A DNA stretch of 5,310 nt, taken from RGIG2206 sp045540915 (GTDB lineage: Bacteria > Bacillota > Clostridia > Oscillospirales > Acutalibacteraceae). Below are positions 1 to 5,310 of this stretch, piece by piece (position 1 is the stretch's first letter; each line of letters opens with the position of its first letter). Under the pieces are notes generated by a model. The model was not told where the DNA came from, did no database searches, and worked only from the letters and a program-made list of their open reading frames with translations. The stretch is taken from NCBI GenBank assembly GCA_045540915.1, contig JAZQID010000011.1, positions 1-5,310 on the forward strand, read 5' to 3'. A program made the position numbers and the translations under genes.

Positions 1-82
1 AGTAGGCTTCCTTGATCAGTTTTTTGATAAGAGTGGTCTTGCCCGCTCCCAAAAAGCCCGAAAAAATATCAATTTTGGTCAT
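1..82 (-). CDS. CobW/COG0523-family GTPase (metal-handling), N-terminus only, partial
   Basis: Only the first 27 codons are inside the window; the gene continues past the left edge. The translation begins MTKIDIFSGFLGAGKTTLIK, with a Walker A P-loop at residues 9-16 (G9, G14, K15, T16) preceded by the FSGFLG context typical of CobW/P47K (COG0523) G3E GTPases. Family members deliver or insert metals (cobalt, zinc, iron or others) using GTP hydrolysis, in the cytoplasm. The metal cannot be inferred because the CxCC motif, the base-recognition motif and the C-terminal domain are all outside the window. The ATG start is supported by AGAAGG at positions 95-90, 7 nt upstream. The gene is divergent from the mrp operon and shares its intergenic region. 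A related G3E GTPase such as HypB or UreG is possible but fits the residues before the P-loop less well. Confidence 0.8.
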   Translation of the reverse strand, partial: MTKIDIFSGFLGAGKTTLIKKLIKEAY

Positions 83-122
83 ACTTATTCCTTCTCTCCG
101 GATTTGAAATTATATCCTTTTT

Positions 123-151
123 ATTATAACACCCATTCGCCCTCTATGCAA
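123..151 (-). promoter_or_regulatory. Probable sigma-A promoter of the CobW-family gene
   Basis: On the minus strand, TTGCAT (151-146) and a perfect TATAAT (128-123) are separated by 17 nt. Transcription would begin near 116, giving a leader of about 34 nt before the ATG at 82. A TTGACC hexamer at 166-161 is too far from the TATAAT (32 nt) to be its -35. The -35 matches consensus at only 3 of 6 positions, so this rests mainly on the -10 and the spacing. Confidence 0.6.
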
Positions 152-202
152 GACGGCACAGGTCAACTTTTTTCAAAAGGCAGAAAAATTTGTCGTTTGC
201 TA

Positions 203-231
203 TTGATTAAGACTGAGCAAGGTGGTAAAAT
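203..231 (+). promoter_or_regulatory. Probable sigma-A promoter of the mrp operon
   Basis: TTGATT (203-208) and TAAAAT (226-231) are separated by exactly 17 nt, matching consensus at 4/6 and 5/6 positions. Transcription would start near 238, leaving a leader of about 29 nt before the ATG at 267. That leader holds the ribosome binding site AAGGAG (251-256) and is too short for a riboswitch or attenuator. Confidence 0.7.
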
Positions 232-266
232 ACCGTTATACAAATATTTCAAGGAGCTGAAACTTT

Positions 267-1094
267 ATGAGTGAATGCACACACGATTGTTCCACCTGCA
301 GTTCCAACTGCTCGGAACGCAAACCCGAGAGCTTATTGGAAGCTCCACACGAAATGTCCTCCATCAAGAACGTTATCGCCGTTGTAAGCGGTAAGGGTGG
401 CGTTGGTAAATCCCTTGTCACCTCGATGCTGGCTGTTCTTGCCAACCGCAAGGAGCTTAACACCGCCATTCTTGATGCCGATATTACCGGTCCCTCTATC
501 CCCAAAGCCTTCGGCCTGAAGACACGCGCCGAAGGCACCAAGATGGGCATCCTGCCCGTCAAGACCAAGACGGGAATTCAGGTCATGTCCATCAACCTCC
601 TGCTCAACAATGACACCGACCCTGTCGTGTGGCGCGGCCCCGTTATTGCAGGCACCGTGAAGCAGTTCTGGTCGGACGTTATCTGGAATGACGTTGACTT
701 TATGTTTGTCGATATGCCTCCCGGAACGGGTGACGTGCCGCTGACCGTTTTCCAGTCCCTGCCCATCAAGGGTATCGTTATCGTTACCTCGCCGCAGGAG
801 CTCGTTTCGATGATAGTCGAGAAGGCGGTCAATATGGCCAACCTTATGAACATTCCGATCTTGGGCATCGTCGAGAATATGTCCTACTTTGAGTGCCCCG
901 ACTGCAAGAAGCGTCACTCCATCTACGGTGAGAGTCACCTTGAGGAAATCGCGGCAAAGCACGGAATCAAGAATATCGCACGTCTGCCCATAGACCCCGA
1001 GCTTGCCAAGGTCTGCGACAACGGTTTGGTTGAACTCTTCGAGGGCGATTGGCTGGACGAGCTGTCGGATAAGATCGAGGAAGATGTAAAATGA
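267..1094 (+). CDS. mrp: Mrp/NBP35 (ApbC)-family iron-sulfur cluster carrier ATPase
   Basis: This 275-residue cytoplasmic P-loop ATPase is expected to bind an Fe-S cluster and pass it to apo-proteins. Visible motifs, in order: an N-terminal cysteine cluster C4, C8, C11, C15 (CX3CX2CX3C); a deviant Walker A, GKGGVGKS at 42-49, with signature lysine K43; the DADITGPS switch I at 70-77; the VDMPPGTGD Walker B/switch II at 148-156; and CPDC at 210-213, the conserved CxxC that in the family bridges a cluster across the dimer. The N-terminal cysteines are absent from the short E. coli-type Mrp and recall eukaryotic Nbp35, though with different spacing. AAGGAG lies 10 nt before the ATG, and the start is needed to keep the cysteines. 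The TGA stop overlaps the next gene's ATG, so the two are very likely co-translated. MinD/ParA relatives are excluded by the DITGPS and CxxC motifs. The exact client proteins are unknown. Confidence 0.93.
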   Translation: MSECTHDCSTCSSNCSERKPESLLEAPHEMSSIKNVIAVVSGKGGVGKSLVTSMLAVLANRKELNTAILDADITGPSIPKAFGLKTRAEGTKMGILPVKTKTGIQVMSINLLLNNDTDPVVWRGPVIAGTVKQFWSDVIWNDVDFMFVDMPPGTGDVPLTVFQSLPIKGIVIVTSPQELVSMIVEKAVNMANLMNIPILGIVENMSYFECPDCKKRHSIYGESHLEEIAAKHGIKNIARLPIDPELAKVCDNGLVELFEGDWLDELSDKIEEDVK

Positions 1095-1543
1095 GCCACT
1101 CTCAGAGAGCAAAAGAGTTATTTCTGCAGGGCTACAACTGTGCGCAGGCGGTGTTTATCGCCTTTAGCGACCTGACCGGCTACGACGTGGATGATGCCGC
1201 TCGCATTTCCTCCTCCTTTGGCGGCGGAATGGGTCGGCTTCGCGAGGTCTGCGGTGCGGTGAGCGGTGCCTTTATGGTGGCAGGTTGCCTTTACGGCTAT
1301 GCCGATGAGACCGATAAGGATGCCAAGACTGCTCACTACGCGCTCATTCAGGATATCGCGGCGCGCTTTATCGAGAAAAACGGCACCATAATTTGCCGTG
1401 ACCTCATAGGTGCCGAGGCCAACGATAAATCCGCAGTCCCTACCGACCGAACTCCTGACTTCTACAAGCGCCGTCCCTGTGTTGAGCTGGTTGAGATCGC
1501 CGCAGAAATAATGGACGAAATAATCGAGGAAAAAGGCTTATAA
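1091..1543 (+). CDS. C_GCAxxG_C_C family putative redox-active protein
   Basis: The protein has 150 residues, close to the family's usual length of about 140, with no signal peptide or membrane segment, so it is probably cytoplasmic. It matches the C_GCAxxG_C_C family by an N-terminal GYNCAQAV segment (C17), a glycine-rich SFGGGMGR stretch (42-49), the signature CGAVSGA at 54-60, and later cysteines C102 and C130. A fifth cysteine, C66, is also present. Conserved cysteines suggest redox chemistry or metal/Fe-S binding, but to my knowledge no reaction has been established for the family. The ATG overlaps the mrp stop (ATGA), and GAGGAAG at 1077-1083 inside mrp is a well-placed ribosome binding site (7 nt). 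This translational coupling suggests a link to the Fe-S carrier; that is inference. The C-terminus is rich in acidic residues and probably helical. Confidence 0.88.
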   Translation: MSHSQRAKELFLQGYNCAQAVFIAFSDLTGYDVDDAARISSSFGGGMGRLREVCGAVSGAFMVAGCLYGYADETDKDAKTAHYALIQDIAARFIEKNGTIICRDLIGAEANDKSAVPTDRTPDFYKRRPCVELVEIAAEIMDEIIEEKGL

Positions 1544-1551
1544 TAAAGCAA

Positions 1552-1596
1552 CTCCCCCGCCCGACCTTTCACAAGGTTTGGCGAGGGAGATTTTTT
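1552..1596 (+). terminator. Rho-independent terminator of the mrp operon, reaching the azlD stop
   Basis: Two 17-nt arms (1552-1568 and 1573-1589) pair at 14 positions plus one G-U, around a TCAC loop, followed by six T residues (1591-1596). It lies 8 nt after the stop of the C_GCAxxG_C_C gene. The last two T residues overlap the azlD stop codon (1597-1595) of the convergent operon. Read on the minus strand, the same hairpin is followed by only a broken T-rich tail, so it may serve azlCD too, but more weakly. Confidence 0.88.
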
Positions 1597-1912
1597 ATAC
1601 CAATCCGACTATAAGGCCTGTAATAAATGCCGCAAGGCAGGCCGAGACAGCAACAAGCAACAGCGGTGTGCGTCGGTAGGACAGTATCAGCGCGACACCG
1701 AAGCCTACCGCGCCTGTGATAAGGCTGCCGGTAGAAAAAAGTATCGCAGGCAGGGTCATCGCGCCGAGCACGGCATAGGGTACGTAGTGCAAAAAGCTGC
1801 GCACAAAGGGAGAGCGTATCTTCTTGCGGAAGGCCGCAAAGGGTATTACGCGGATGAGGTAAGTGGTCAACGACATAGCGCATATAGACGCAATTATGTA
1901 ATAGACGCTCAT
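1595..1912 (-). CDS. azlD: AzlD-family branched-chain amino acid export subunit
   Basis: This small 105-residue, highly hydrophobic protein has about four predicted membrane helices (roughly residues 4-25, 44-60, 64-80 and 82-103). It carries family features: TTYLIRVIPF near 16-25 with R21 and P24, a basic loop (29-39), and FLHYVPYAVLGAMTLPA at 40-56. AzlD works with AzlC in the cytoplasmic membrane; the pair (BrnE/BrnF in Corynebacterium) exports branched-chain amino acids and, in some species, methionine or toxic analogues. The substrate here is not fixed by sequence. The ATG overlaps the azlC TGA by 4 bp, and a consensus AGGAGG (1925-1920) lies 7 nt upstream inside azlC, so the subunits should be made in a coupled ratio. 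Its TAA stop sits inside the T-run of the facing terminator. Confidence 0.9.
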   Translation of the reverse strand: MSVYYIIASICAMSLTTYLIRVIPFAAFRKKIRSPFVRSFLHYVPYAVLGAMTLPAILFSTGSLITGAVGFGVALILSYRRTPLLLVAVSACLAAFITGLIVGLV

Positions 1913-2628
1913 CGGCTCTCCTCCTCACTCTCGATCGGCTTGACGACTGCCATTATTACAGAGGCAACGACGGCGCAAATTATGATGGAAAAACCCGTTG
2001 ATATGAAGCTGAAAAGCGGAATATAATATAGAGCACAGCTAAGCGAGCAGGCAATCACGACTGCCCACATAACGCCCTTGTCATCCCTTGCTTCAGGCAC
2101 GACGATAGCAACGAACATACTGTATATCGCGATGCCGAGTGCGGCACTCACCGACAGGGGCAATATGTCACCCGCAAGCACACCGATAAGGGTGCCTGCC
2201 GTCCAACCAAGATACGGCAGGGTGATAAGTCCGTACATAAAACGGGGGCCTATCTCGCCGCCTTCGTTTATTGCGACGGCAAATATCTCATCGGTGATAC
2301 CGAAGGCGCTGAGTATCCTATGGCGCAGGCTGTAGGTGCCGAGCTTTTGGGTCAGGGCGATGCCCATCAGCGAATAGCGCAGGTTGATGACAAGCTGGGT
2401 CAGCACCATTTCGATTATGGGGCCTTGCGAGAGTATGACGCCGACACCCGCAAGCTGACCTGCTGAGGTCAGGTTAGTCATCGAGATAATTACCGCCCAA
2501 ACGGCCTCTAATCCCCTGCTGACAACCGATATTCCAAATCCAAACGACACCGAAAGGTAGCCCAACGCGATCGGGATACCTTTTTTCAAGCCGCTCAGAT
2601 ATGAGTTTTGATATCTGACTTCTGCCAA
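1909..2628 (-). CDS. azlC: AzlC-family branched-chain amino acid exporter, TTG start
   Basis: This 239-residue integral membrane protein is the large subunit of the AzlCD exporter, usual length for the family. Family marks are a short hydrophilic N-terminus, GIPIALGYLSVSFGFG (17-32), TSAGQLAGVGVI (54-65), NLRYSLMGIAL (82-92), GITDEIFAVA (110-119) and GWTAGTLIGVLAGDILP (141-157). Six to seven hydrophobic helices are visible, and the tail PIESEEESR is acidic and probably cytoplasmic. The start is TTG at 2628: AAGGGG at 2643-2638 is 9 nt upstream. The nearby ATG at 2635 is in another frame and is followed at once by TAA, so it cannot be used. The product is the first gene of an operon with azlD. 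No AzlB/Lrp-type regulator gene lies beside it here, so control is either distant or through the shared divergent region. Confidence 0.92.
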   Translation of the reverse strand: MAEVRYQNSYLSGLKKGIPIALGYLSVSFGFGISVVSRGLEAVWAVIISMTNLTSAGQLAGVGVILSQGPIIEMVLTQLVINLRYSLMGIALTQKLGTYSLRHRILSAFGITDEIFAVAINEGGEIGPRFMYGLITLPYLGWTAGTLIGVLAGDILPLSVSAALGIAIYSMFVAIVVPEARDDKGVMWAVVIACSLSCALYYIPLFSFISTGFSIIICAVVASVIMAVVKPIESEEESR

Positions 2629-2637
2629 CTTACATGA

Positions 2638-2643
2638 CCCCTT
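2638..2643 (-). promoter_or_regulatory. Ribosome binding site fixing the azlC TTG start
   Basis: AAGGGG on the minus strand is 9 nt from the TTG at 2628 but only 2 nt from the out-of-frame ATG at 2635, which is followed directly by TAA. The spacing therefore supports initiation at TTG. Confidence 0.7.
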
Positions 2644-2653
2644 AAAACAAACT

Positions 2654-2668
2654 TGCTATATTGTAGCA
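2654..2668. repeat. Short inverted repeat over the azlC -10 element
   Basis: TGCTA-TATTG-TAGCA is a perfect 5-bp-arm inverted repeat whose right arm and spacer cover the azlC -10 hexamer (2665-2660) and whose left arm reaches the predicted transcription start. The position would suit a repressor operator. The arms are short and half of the symmetry comes from promoter bases, so chance is quite possible. Confidence 0.3.
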
Positions 2669-2688
2669 CAGCTATCTTGCAAAATCAA
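2660..2688 (-). promoter_or_regulatory. Probable extended -10 sigma-A promoter of azlCD
   Basis: On the minus strand TTGATT (2688-2683) and TACAAT (2665-2660) are 17 nt apart, and the -10 is preceded by TGC, an extended -10 (TGn) motif. Transcription would begin near 2653, giving a leader of about 25 nt before the TTG. That is too short for a T-box or leader-peptide attenuator, so any control must act at initiation. Confidence 0.7.
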
Positions 2689-2712
2689 CTCTCAGGTCAT
2701 TTTAATGAGGGA

Positions 2713-2741
2713 TTGCTATTTTTCAGAGGCTGTGGTAGAAT
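2713..2741 (+). promoter_or_regulatory. Probable extended -10 sigma-A promoter of murI
   Basis: TTGCTA (2713-2718) and TAGAAT (2736-2741) are 17 nt apart, with TGG directly before the -10 (extended TGn form). Transcription would start near 2748, about 32 nt before the preferred murI ATG at 2780. It is back-to-back with the azlCD promoter; the two -35 elements are 24 bp apart. Confidence 0.68.
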
Positions 2742-2765
2742 AAGGGATGAAATTATCACTTCGAA

Positions 2766-2772
2766 AAGAAGG
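2766..2772 (+). promoter_or_regulatory. Ribosome binding site fixing the murI start
   Basis: AAGAAGG ends 7 nt before the ATG at 2780. The upstream in-frame ATG at 2747 has only AAGGG touching it with no spacer, and lies at the predicted transcription start, so it is unlikely to be used. Confidence 0.75.
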
Positions 2773-2779
2773 TTTTGAT

Positions 2780-3559
2780 ATGATAGACAAGAACCTGCCC
2801 ATTGCGGTCATCGATTCGGGCATAGGCGGCGCAACCGTTTTGCGCGAGCTGATAAAGATAATGCCCAACGAGAACTACATTTACTTCGGCGATTCGGCAA
2901 ACGCGCCCTACGGCACCAAGACGGTCGATGAGGTAAAAAGGCTGACATTTGCCACCGCCGATATGCTCTTTGAGCGCGGCATCAAGGCGATGGTCATCGC
3001 CTGTAACACCGCAACCGCCGCCGCGGCCGCTCAGCTTCGTCAGGAGCATTCCGAGATACCTATTATCGGAATTGAGCCTGCCATTAAGCCTGCCGCTCTT
3101 GCTAAGGAGCATCCCACCGTCATCGTTATGGCCACCCCCCTGACCCTTAAGCAAGAGAAGTTTATGACCCTTTTACATCAGTACACCGATCAGGCTCACA
3201 TCATCCCCCTGCCCTGTCCCGAATTGGCCGAGCTTATCGAAAGCGGCGACTTTGCGAGCGAGCGGGTGCACGGCTATCTCAGGCGGATATTCGAGCCCTT
3301 TAACCGCGACAAGATCGATTCCATCGTCCTCGGTTGCACCCACTATCCCCTTATCACCAAGGCTATCTTGGAGGAGTTCGGCCGCGAGGTCGAGATATTC
3401 TACGGCGGACTCGGCACTGCGCGGCAGACTCAGCGCCGCCTGATAGAGCGCGGCACCGCCAATGATTCGGATGCTGTCGGCAAGGTGGAGATCCTCAACT
3501 CCCTCGGCACCGACGAGGTGATCGAACTGACCCGTAGGATCATATACTGCGAGGAATAG
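2780..3559 (+). CDS. murI: Glutamate racemase
   Basis: MurI interconverts L- and D-glutamate without a cofactor, supplying D-glutamate for the peptidoglycan stem peptide in the cytoplasm. From the ATG at 2780 the protein has 259 residues, normal for the family. Key motifs: AVIDSGIGG at 9-17 with D12; YFGDSANAPYG at 35-45; ACNTATA at 74-80 with the first catalytic cysteine C75; and LGCTHYP at 184-190 with the second cysteine C186 and H188. Both catalytic cysteines and the GCTHYP signature favour glutamate over aspartate racemase. The open frame extends to an ATG at 2747 (270 residues), but the ribosome binding site and promoter position favour 2780. murI appears to be a single-gene transcript with its own promoter and terminator, divergent from azlCD and convergent with the phosphoglucomutase gene. 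Confidence 0.95.
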   Translation: MIDKNLPIAVIDSGIGGATVLRELIKIMPNENYIYFGDSANAPYGTKTVDEVKRLTFATADMLFERGIKAMVIACNTATAAAAAQLRQEHSEIPIIGIEPAIKPAALAKEHPTVIVMATPLTLKQEKFMTLLHQYTDQAHIIPLPCPELAELIESGDFASERVHGYLRRIFEPFNRDKIDSIVLGCTHYPLITKAILEEFGREVEIFYGGLGTARQTQRRLIERGTANDSDAVGKVEILNSLGTDEVIELTRRIIYCEE

Positions 3560-3578
3560 ACAATGTTATATGATTAAG

Positions 3579-3610
3579 AAAGCCTCGATGGAGTTCCATC
3601 GAGGCTTTTT
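3579..3610. terminator. Bidirectional rho-independent terminator between murI and pgm
   Basis: A perfect 13-bp stem (3579-3591 with 3596-3608) closes on an AGTT loop. On the plus strand it runs into five T residues (3606-3610); read from the other side it runs into TTTCTTAATC. It lies 19 nt after the murI stop and 1 nt beyond the phosphoglucomutase stop (TAG, 3614-3612), so it can end both convergent transcripts. Confidence 0.93.
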
Positions 3611-3611
3611 A

Positions 3612-5310
3612 CTATTTAAGGTATTCGTCCATATCGGCCGCAAGGCTGTCCTTGACGGCAACCGCCTGTTCGTTTGTGTCGGCAACGGCGGTCAGGTAGA
3701 CCTTTATCTTCGGCTCGGTGCCCGAAGGACGAACGATAACTCCGTTTCCGCCCTCAAGTGAGAAGATGATAACGTCGGCCTTAGGAAGCAGGATATCGGT
3801 CTTCTCCCCTGTACGACAGTCGGTGGTCAGCGAGGTCTCGTAGTCGGAGATCGACTCAACCGCATATCCGCCGATAGACTTGGGCGGCTCAGCCCGAAGC
3901 TTAGACATAATCTCGGACATCTTAGCCATTCCCTTTGCGCCCGAGAAGGTATAGCTGACTGTCTTGTGCAGATAGAGGCCGTATTTTGAATAGATGCCGT
4001 TGAGCACCTGCATCAAGGTCATTCCTTGCGACTTATAATAGGCCGCCATTTCGCATATCATCATCGAGGCGACAACGGCATCCTTATCGCGAACGTAGGT
4101 GCCGACGAGATAGCCGTAGCTTTCTTCAAAACCAAAGACATATCGGTCGGACTGACCTGCCGCTTCAAGCTCTGCGATGACTCCGCCGATGTACTTAAAA
4201 CCTGTCAGGACGCTGCGCATCTCGCAACCGTAGTCAGCGGCGATCTTGTCACATATAGAGGTGGAAACGATGGATTTTACTGCAACGGGATCCTTCGGCA
4301 TCGTGCCGAGTGCGGTGCGACGGGAAAGGACGTAATTAAGCAGCATCGCGCCCACTTCGTTACCCGTAAGCAGTCGGTACTCGTCGCCGTCGGGCACTGC
4401 GATACCGACGCGGTCGGCGTCGGGGTCGGTACCAAGAAGCAGATCGGGTTTATATTCCTCGGCCATCTTGAGCGCACACTCAAACGGCTGACGGATCTCA
4501 GGATTGGGATAGGGAGCGGTCGGGAAATTTCCGTCGGGAAGCTCTTGCTCCTTTACGACGATGACATCCTTGATGCCGATGCGTTTAAGAACCTCGCGCA
4601 CGGGCTTGTTGCCCGTTCCGTGAATGGGGGTATATATTACCTTGAGGTCGGATGAAGCAACCACCTCGGGTTCAACAGACTGCGAGAGAACGTTTTCATA
4701 ATAGGACTCGTAGTTGTCCTGACCGATGTATTCGATCATACCGCTTGCAAGCGCCTCGTCAAAGTCGACAGAGCGAATTCCGGAGAAGACGTCAACCTTT
4801 TCTACCGCCTCACTCACACAGGCACTCGCGTCGCCGCTGAGCTGACATCCGTCGGGTCCGTAGGCCTTGTAGCCGTTGTACTCGGCAGGGTTATGGCTCG
4901 CGGTAACGACCACACCACCTGAGCACTTATGATAGCGAATCGCAAAAGAGACCATCGGCGTAGGCGCAAGCTCGGGATAGAGCCACACCTTGACTCCGTT
5001 TGCCGCAAAGACACAAGCGGCAGTTTTGCTGAACAGTTCGGAACAGTTGCGGCTGTCATATCCTATCGCTACGCTCGGGGTATCAAAAGCACCCTTCAGA
5101 TACTCGGAAAAGCCCTGAGTTGCACGGCCGACGGTATATACATTCATTCGGTTGGTGCCCGCGCCTATGACCTCGCGCAGACCCGCAGTACCAAACTCAA
5201 GTTCCTTATAAAAACGGTCAAGTATCGCCTCGTCATCTCCACGAACCGACTCAAGCTCGGCAAGCAGGACAGGGTCATCCACCTTGCTGAGCCACAGATC
5301 ATATAAAGCC
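3612..5310 (-). CDS. Alpha-phosphoglucomutase (phosphohexomutase superfamily), 5' end outside the window
   Basis: The enzyme interconverts glucose-1-phosphate and glucose-6-phosphate, linking glycogen and UDP-glucose synthesis to glycolysis. With residue 1 at the GTG at 5282, motifs are: DRFYKELEFGTAGLR (22-36); the phosphoserine loop TASHNP at 127-132 with S129; the Mg-binding DPDADR at 286-291; the sugar-binding GFEES at 384-388; and the phosphate-binding RPSGTEP at 518-524. All four superfamily active-site elements are intact. LEFGTAGLR and TGFKYIGG point to the long PgcA/PGM2-like branch rather than short phosphomannomutase or GlmM; phosphopentomutase or phosphomannomutase activity cannot be excluded. 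The frame stays open upstream of the GTG to the window edge, reading ALYDLWLSK, which resembles the usual N-terminal helix of this branch. The true start therefore lies beyond the right edge, and the 556-residue version is truncated. It faces murI and shares its terminator. Confidence 0.93.
   Translation of the reverse strand, partial: ALYDLWLSKVDDPVLLAELESVRGDDEAILDRFYKELEFGTAGLREVIGAGTNRMNVYTVGRATQGFSEYLKGAFDTPSVAIGYDSRNCSELFSKTAACVFAANGVKVWLYPELAPTPMVSFAIRYHKCSGGVVVTASHNPAEYNGYKAYGPDGCQLSGDASACVSEAVEKVDVFSGIRSVDFDEALASGMIEYIGQDNYESYYENVLSQSVEPEVVASSDLKVIYTPIHGTGNKPVREVLKRIGIKDVIVVKEQELPDGNFPTAPYPNPEIRQPFECALKMAEEYKPDLLLGTDPDADRVGIAVPDGDEYRLLTGNEVGAMLLNYVLSRRTALGTMPKDPVAVKSIVSTSICDKIAADYGCEMRSVLTGFKYIGGVIAELEAAGQSDRYVFGFEESYGYLVGTYVRDKDAVVASMMICEMAAYYKSQGMTLMQVLNGIYSKYGLYLHKTVSYTFSGAKGMAKMSEIMSKLRAEPPKSIGGYAVESISDYETSLTTDCRTGEKTDILLPKADVIIFSLEGGNGVIVRPSGTEPKIKVYLTAVADTNEQAVAVKDSLAADMDEYLK

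Noticed and set aside
161..166. Minus-strand TTGACC as the -35 of the CobW-family promoter
   Set aside because: It is 32 nt from the perfect TATAAT at 128-123 and has no -10 at the proper distance; TTGCAT at 151-146 has the right 17-nt spacing.
167..179. CTTTT-TTC-AAAAG inverted repeat as a terminator or operator
   Set aside because: It is an A/T-only weak stem with no T-tail or gene end beside it, as expected by chance in AT-rich intergenic DNA.
333..1112. A 259-codon open frame on the minus strand opposite mrp
   Set aside because: It is fully antisense to a gene with clear motifs, has a low-complexity Gly/Asp/His-rich composition, no family resemblance and no ribosome binding site; it results from codon bias in the real gene.
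2629..2700. T-box or leader attenuator upstream of the amino acid exporter azlC
   Set aside because: The predicted leader is only about 25 nt, with no room for a specifier loop, antiterminator or terminator hairpin.
4026..4655. A 209-codon plus-strand frame inside the phosphoglucomutase gene
   Set aside because: Antisense shadow of a strongly conserved enzyme. Its product is repetitive in Gly, Val and Asp, resembles no known family, and has no promoter or convincing ribosome binding site.
1..5310. Mobile elements, CRISPR arrays, tRNA/rRNA genes or defence systems
   Set aside because: No repeat-spacer pattern, transposase or integrase frame, cloverleaf or terminal inverted repeat was seen. 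Genes fill almost the whole window and all have ordinary chromosomal roles.

Overview
The window reads as chromosomal housekeeping DNA from a Gram-positive, probably anaerobic Firmicute of the Clostridia. Moderate GC protein-coding sequence, AT-rich intergenic regions with near-consensus sigma-A-type promoters, strong purine-rich ribosome binding sites, a clostridial-style Mrp with a four-cysteine N-terminus, and a C_GCAxxG_C_C protein all fit that. Assignment to the Oscillospiraceae/Ruminococcaceae side of the class is only a guess from base composition.

Layout, left to right: the first 27 codons of a CobW/COG0523-type GTPase leave the window on the left (minus strand). A 184-bp divergent intergenic region carries one promoter in each direction. 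A two-gene plus-strand operon follows: an Mrp/NBP35-type Fe-S carrier ATPase whose stop overlaps the start of a C_GCAxxG_C_C cysteine-rich putative redox protein. It ends at a strong hairpin terminator. Convergent to it is a minus-strand azlC-azlD pair (branched-chain amino acid exporter), also joined by a 4-bp overlap; azlC starts with TTG. A second divergent region holds back-to-back promoters for azlCD (minus) and murI (glutamate racemase, plus). murI ends at a compact, perfect-stem terminator that also serves the convergent alpha-phosphoglucomutase gene. The 5' end of that gene lies beyond the right edge.

Functionally, the left third is about metals and Fe-S clusters (metal-handling GTPase, cluster-carrier ATPase, cysteine-rich protein). 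The rest serves amino acid export, D-glutamate supply for peptidoglycan, and glucose-1-phosphate/glucose-6-phosphate interconversion. No mobile element, CRISPR array, RNA gene or phage signature was seen. I see no clearly undescribed system; the most interesting point is the tight pairing of Mrp with the C_GCAxxG_C_C protein, next to a CobW-type GTPase.
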